NCBI GenBank assembly: GCA_020343755.1
Contig: CP070810.1
Location: 493,820 to 499,227, forward strand
DNA length: 5,408 bases
Source: Dehalococcoidia bacterium
GTDB taxonomy: Bacteria > Chloroflexota > Dehalococcoidia > Dehalococcoidales > E44-bin46
Direction: 5' to 3'
Shown: piece by piece, positions 4,748-5,408 of the stretch
How the letters are laid out: each line of letters starts with the position of its first letter
Position numbering within the stretch: position 1 is the stretch's first letter
Notes under the pieces: generated by a model
What the model was told of the DNA's origin: nothing
What the model saw: only the letters and a program-made list of their open reading frames with translations
Databases searched by the model: none
Program-made: the position numbers and the translations under genes

Positions 4748-5386
4748 ATGAGTGAAGATTTAACCAAGATAAGTAGACTGTTGGAGCTGTTCCCGCTTTA
4801 TTCCGAAGACCTAGGCATAGACCTGGCTACTCCTTTGGGAAGGTTCAGATGGTTTGTGGCTTCCATTTTGTTTGGAGCCCGGATTAGCGAGCAAATAGCT
4901 GCCAACACCTACCGGTGTTTACAAGCCACTGGCATCGTTGATGCCCCAGACAAGATAATAAGAGCCGGGTGGGATAGGCTGGTAGAAATTCTTGATGCCG
5001 GCGGCTACGTGCGATATGATTTCTCCACCGCAACTAAGCTACTCGAGATTATGACCGCTCTTCAGCAAAACTATGGGAGCTTAGAGAATCTGTATCATCA
5101 AGCATCGGATAGCCAAAACTTAGAGAAGCGGCTTCAAGAGTTTAAGGGCGTTGGGCCAACCACTGTCCAAATATTTCTCCGTGAATTACGGGGAGTATGG
5201 CAAGTTCAACCTGAGGCAGCTGACGTTGCCCGCATTGCCGCTACCAATCTTAATATTGAGCTTAGTCAACTTGATGGCGAAAGGCTAGCCCGGGTGGAAA
5301 CTGCCCTAGTCAAACTATACTTGAGATACTGTAAAAGGCAAAAGCGCTGCCAGTGCCCGATGTCAGAATATTGCGCTAAGGTGTGA
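4748..5386 (+). CDS. HhH-GPD / endonuclease III-like protein with altered catalytic residues
   Basis: This 212-residue protein has the length and layout of endonuclease III-family base-excision glycosylases. An N-terminal helical part contains LFGARISEQIAANT (41-54), which aligns with the LLSAQ region of Nth (Q49 matches the conserved Gln). A helix-hairpin-helix follows at about 130-148 (FKGVGPTTVQIFLRELRG), and a cysteine-rich tail ends the protein. Three departures are visible. The Nth catalytic lysine of the G-x-G-x-K pattern is T138. The VDTH-type catalytic aspartate region reads PEAADVARIA (155-164), without an Asp at the aligned position. The terminal cysteines C195, C201, C203 and C209 are spaced C-x5-C-x1-C-x5-C instead of C-x6-C-x2-C-x5-C. 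It is probably a DNA-binding or DNA-repair protein, but its activity cannot be assumed. Only 4 bp separate it from the radical SAM gene, so it is cotranscribed. Confidence 0.85.
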   Translation: MSEDLTKISRLLELFPLYSEDLGIDLATPLGRFRWFVASILFGARISEQIAANTYRCLQATGIVDAPDKIIRAGWDRLVEILDAGGYVRYDFSTATKLLEIMTALQQNYGSLENLYHQASDSQNLEKRLQEFKGVGPTTVQIFLRELRGVWQVQPEAADVARIAATNLNIELSQLDGERLARVETALVKLYLRYCKRQKRCQCPMSEYCAKV

Positions 5387-5394
5387 TTAACCCG

Positions 5395-5408
5395 ATGACT
5401 GATGATAA
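5395..5408 (+). CDS. Possible start of the next operon gene (first codons only)
   Basis: An ATG 8 bp past the stop of the endonuclease III-like gene opens a frame (M-T-D-D) that runs off the window. The tight spacing of the preceding genes makes another operon member plausible. No clear ribosome binding site is seen and no function can be suggested. Confidence 0.25.

Noticed and set aside
3345..4767. Minus-strand frames opposite the archaemetzincin and radical SAM genes (3345-3533, 4167-4403, 4522-4767)
   Set aside because: Antisense to well-supported genes with complete motifs; no independent start signals.
1..5408. CRISPR array, insertion sequence or phage genes
   Set aside because: No regularly spaced direct repeats, transposase or integrase coding sequence was found; the only long direct repeat is the tRNA 3' half.

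Overview
The window reads as bacterial chromosome of medium G+C content. Bacterial signals include sigma-70 type promoters with 17-bp spacers, Shine-Dalgarno sites in front of several genes, and a hairpin/T-tract terminator. The gene set (archaemetzincin, AmmeMemoRadiSam radical SAM enzyme, ARH3-like ADP-ribosylhydrolase, AhpD-like protein) is common in anaerobic or sediment lineages. A Chloroflexota (Dehalococcoidia-like) source is my best guess, but it rests on overall impression and is weak.

Left part (1-3031), all on the minus strand. In transcription order it holds an ARH3-like ADP-ribosylhydrolase (3031-2099), a tRNA with anticodon CAU (2043-1972), a hotdog-fold acyl-CoA thioesterase (1828-1355), a 39-bp copy of the 3' half of that tRNA (1337-1299), a probable remnant of a small cysteine-containing protein gene running into a terminator (1224-1111), an AhpD/carboxymuconolactone decarboxylase family protein (904-548), and the N-terminus of a dihydrolipoamide dehydrogenase-type flavoprotein cut by the window edge (225-1). 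Three strong promoters are visible, in front of the tRNA, the thioesterase and the AhpD-like gene, so these look like short separate transcription units.

Right part (3156-5408), all on the plus strand. It is a tight operon: archaemetzincin, AmmeMemoRadiSam radical SAM enzyme (1-nt gap), HhH-GPD/endonuclease III-like protein (4-nt gap), and possibly the first codons of another gene at the edge. A 124-bp divergent intergenic region separates it from the ARH3-like gene.

The most notable structure is the direct repeat of the tRNA 3' half, 670 bp apart, starting at the anticodon loop and flanking the thioesterase gene with its own promoter. This is the footprint expected from integrase-mediated insertion at a tRNA gene, although no integrase remains. 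The neighbouring gap (905-1300) also holds a 15-bp-stem hairpin and the truncated small gene, so this stretch looks like a remodelled insertion site. No complete novel system is visible. The archaemetzincin/radical SAM/HhH operon, whose last protein lacks the canonical glycosylase catalytic residues, is the best lead for new biochemistry.
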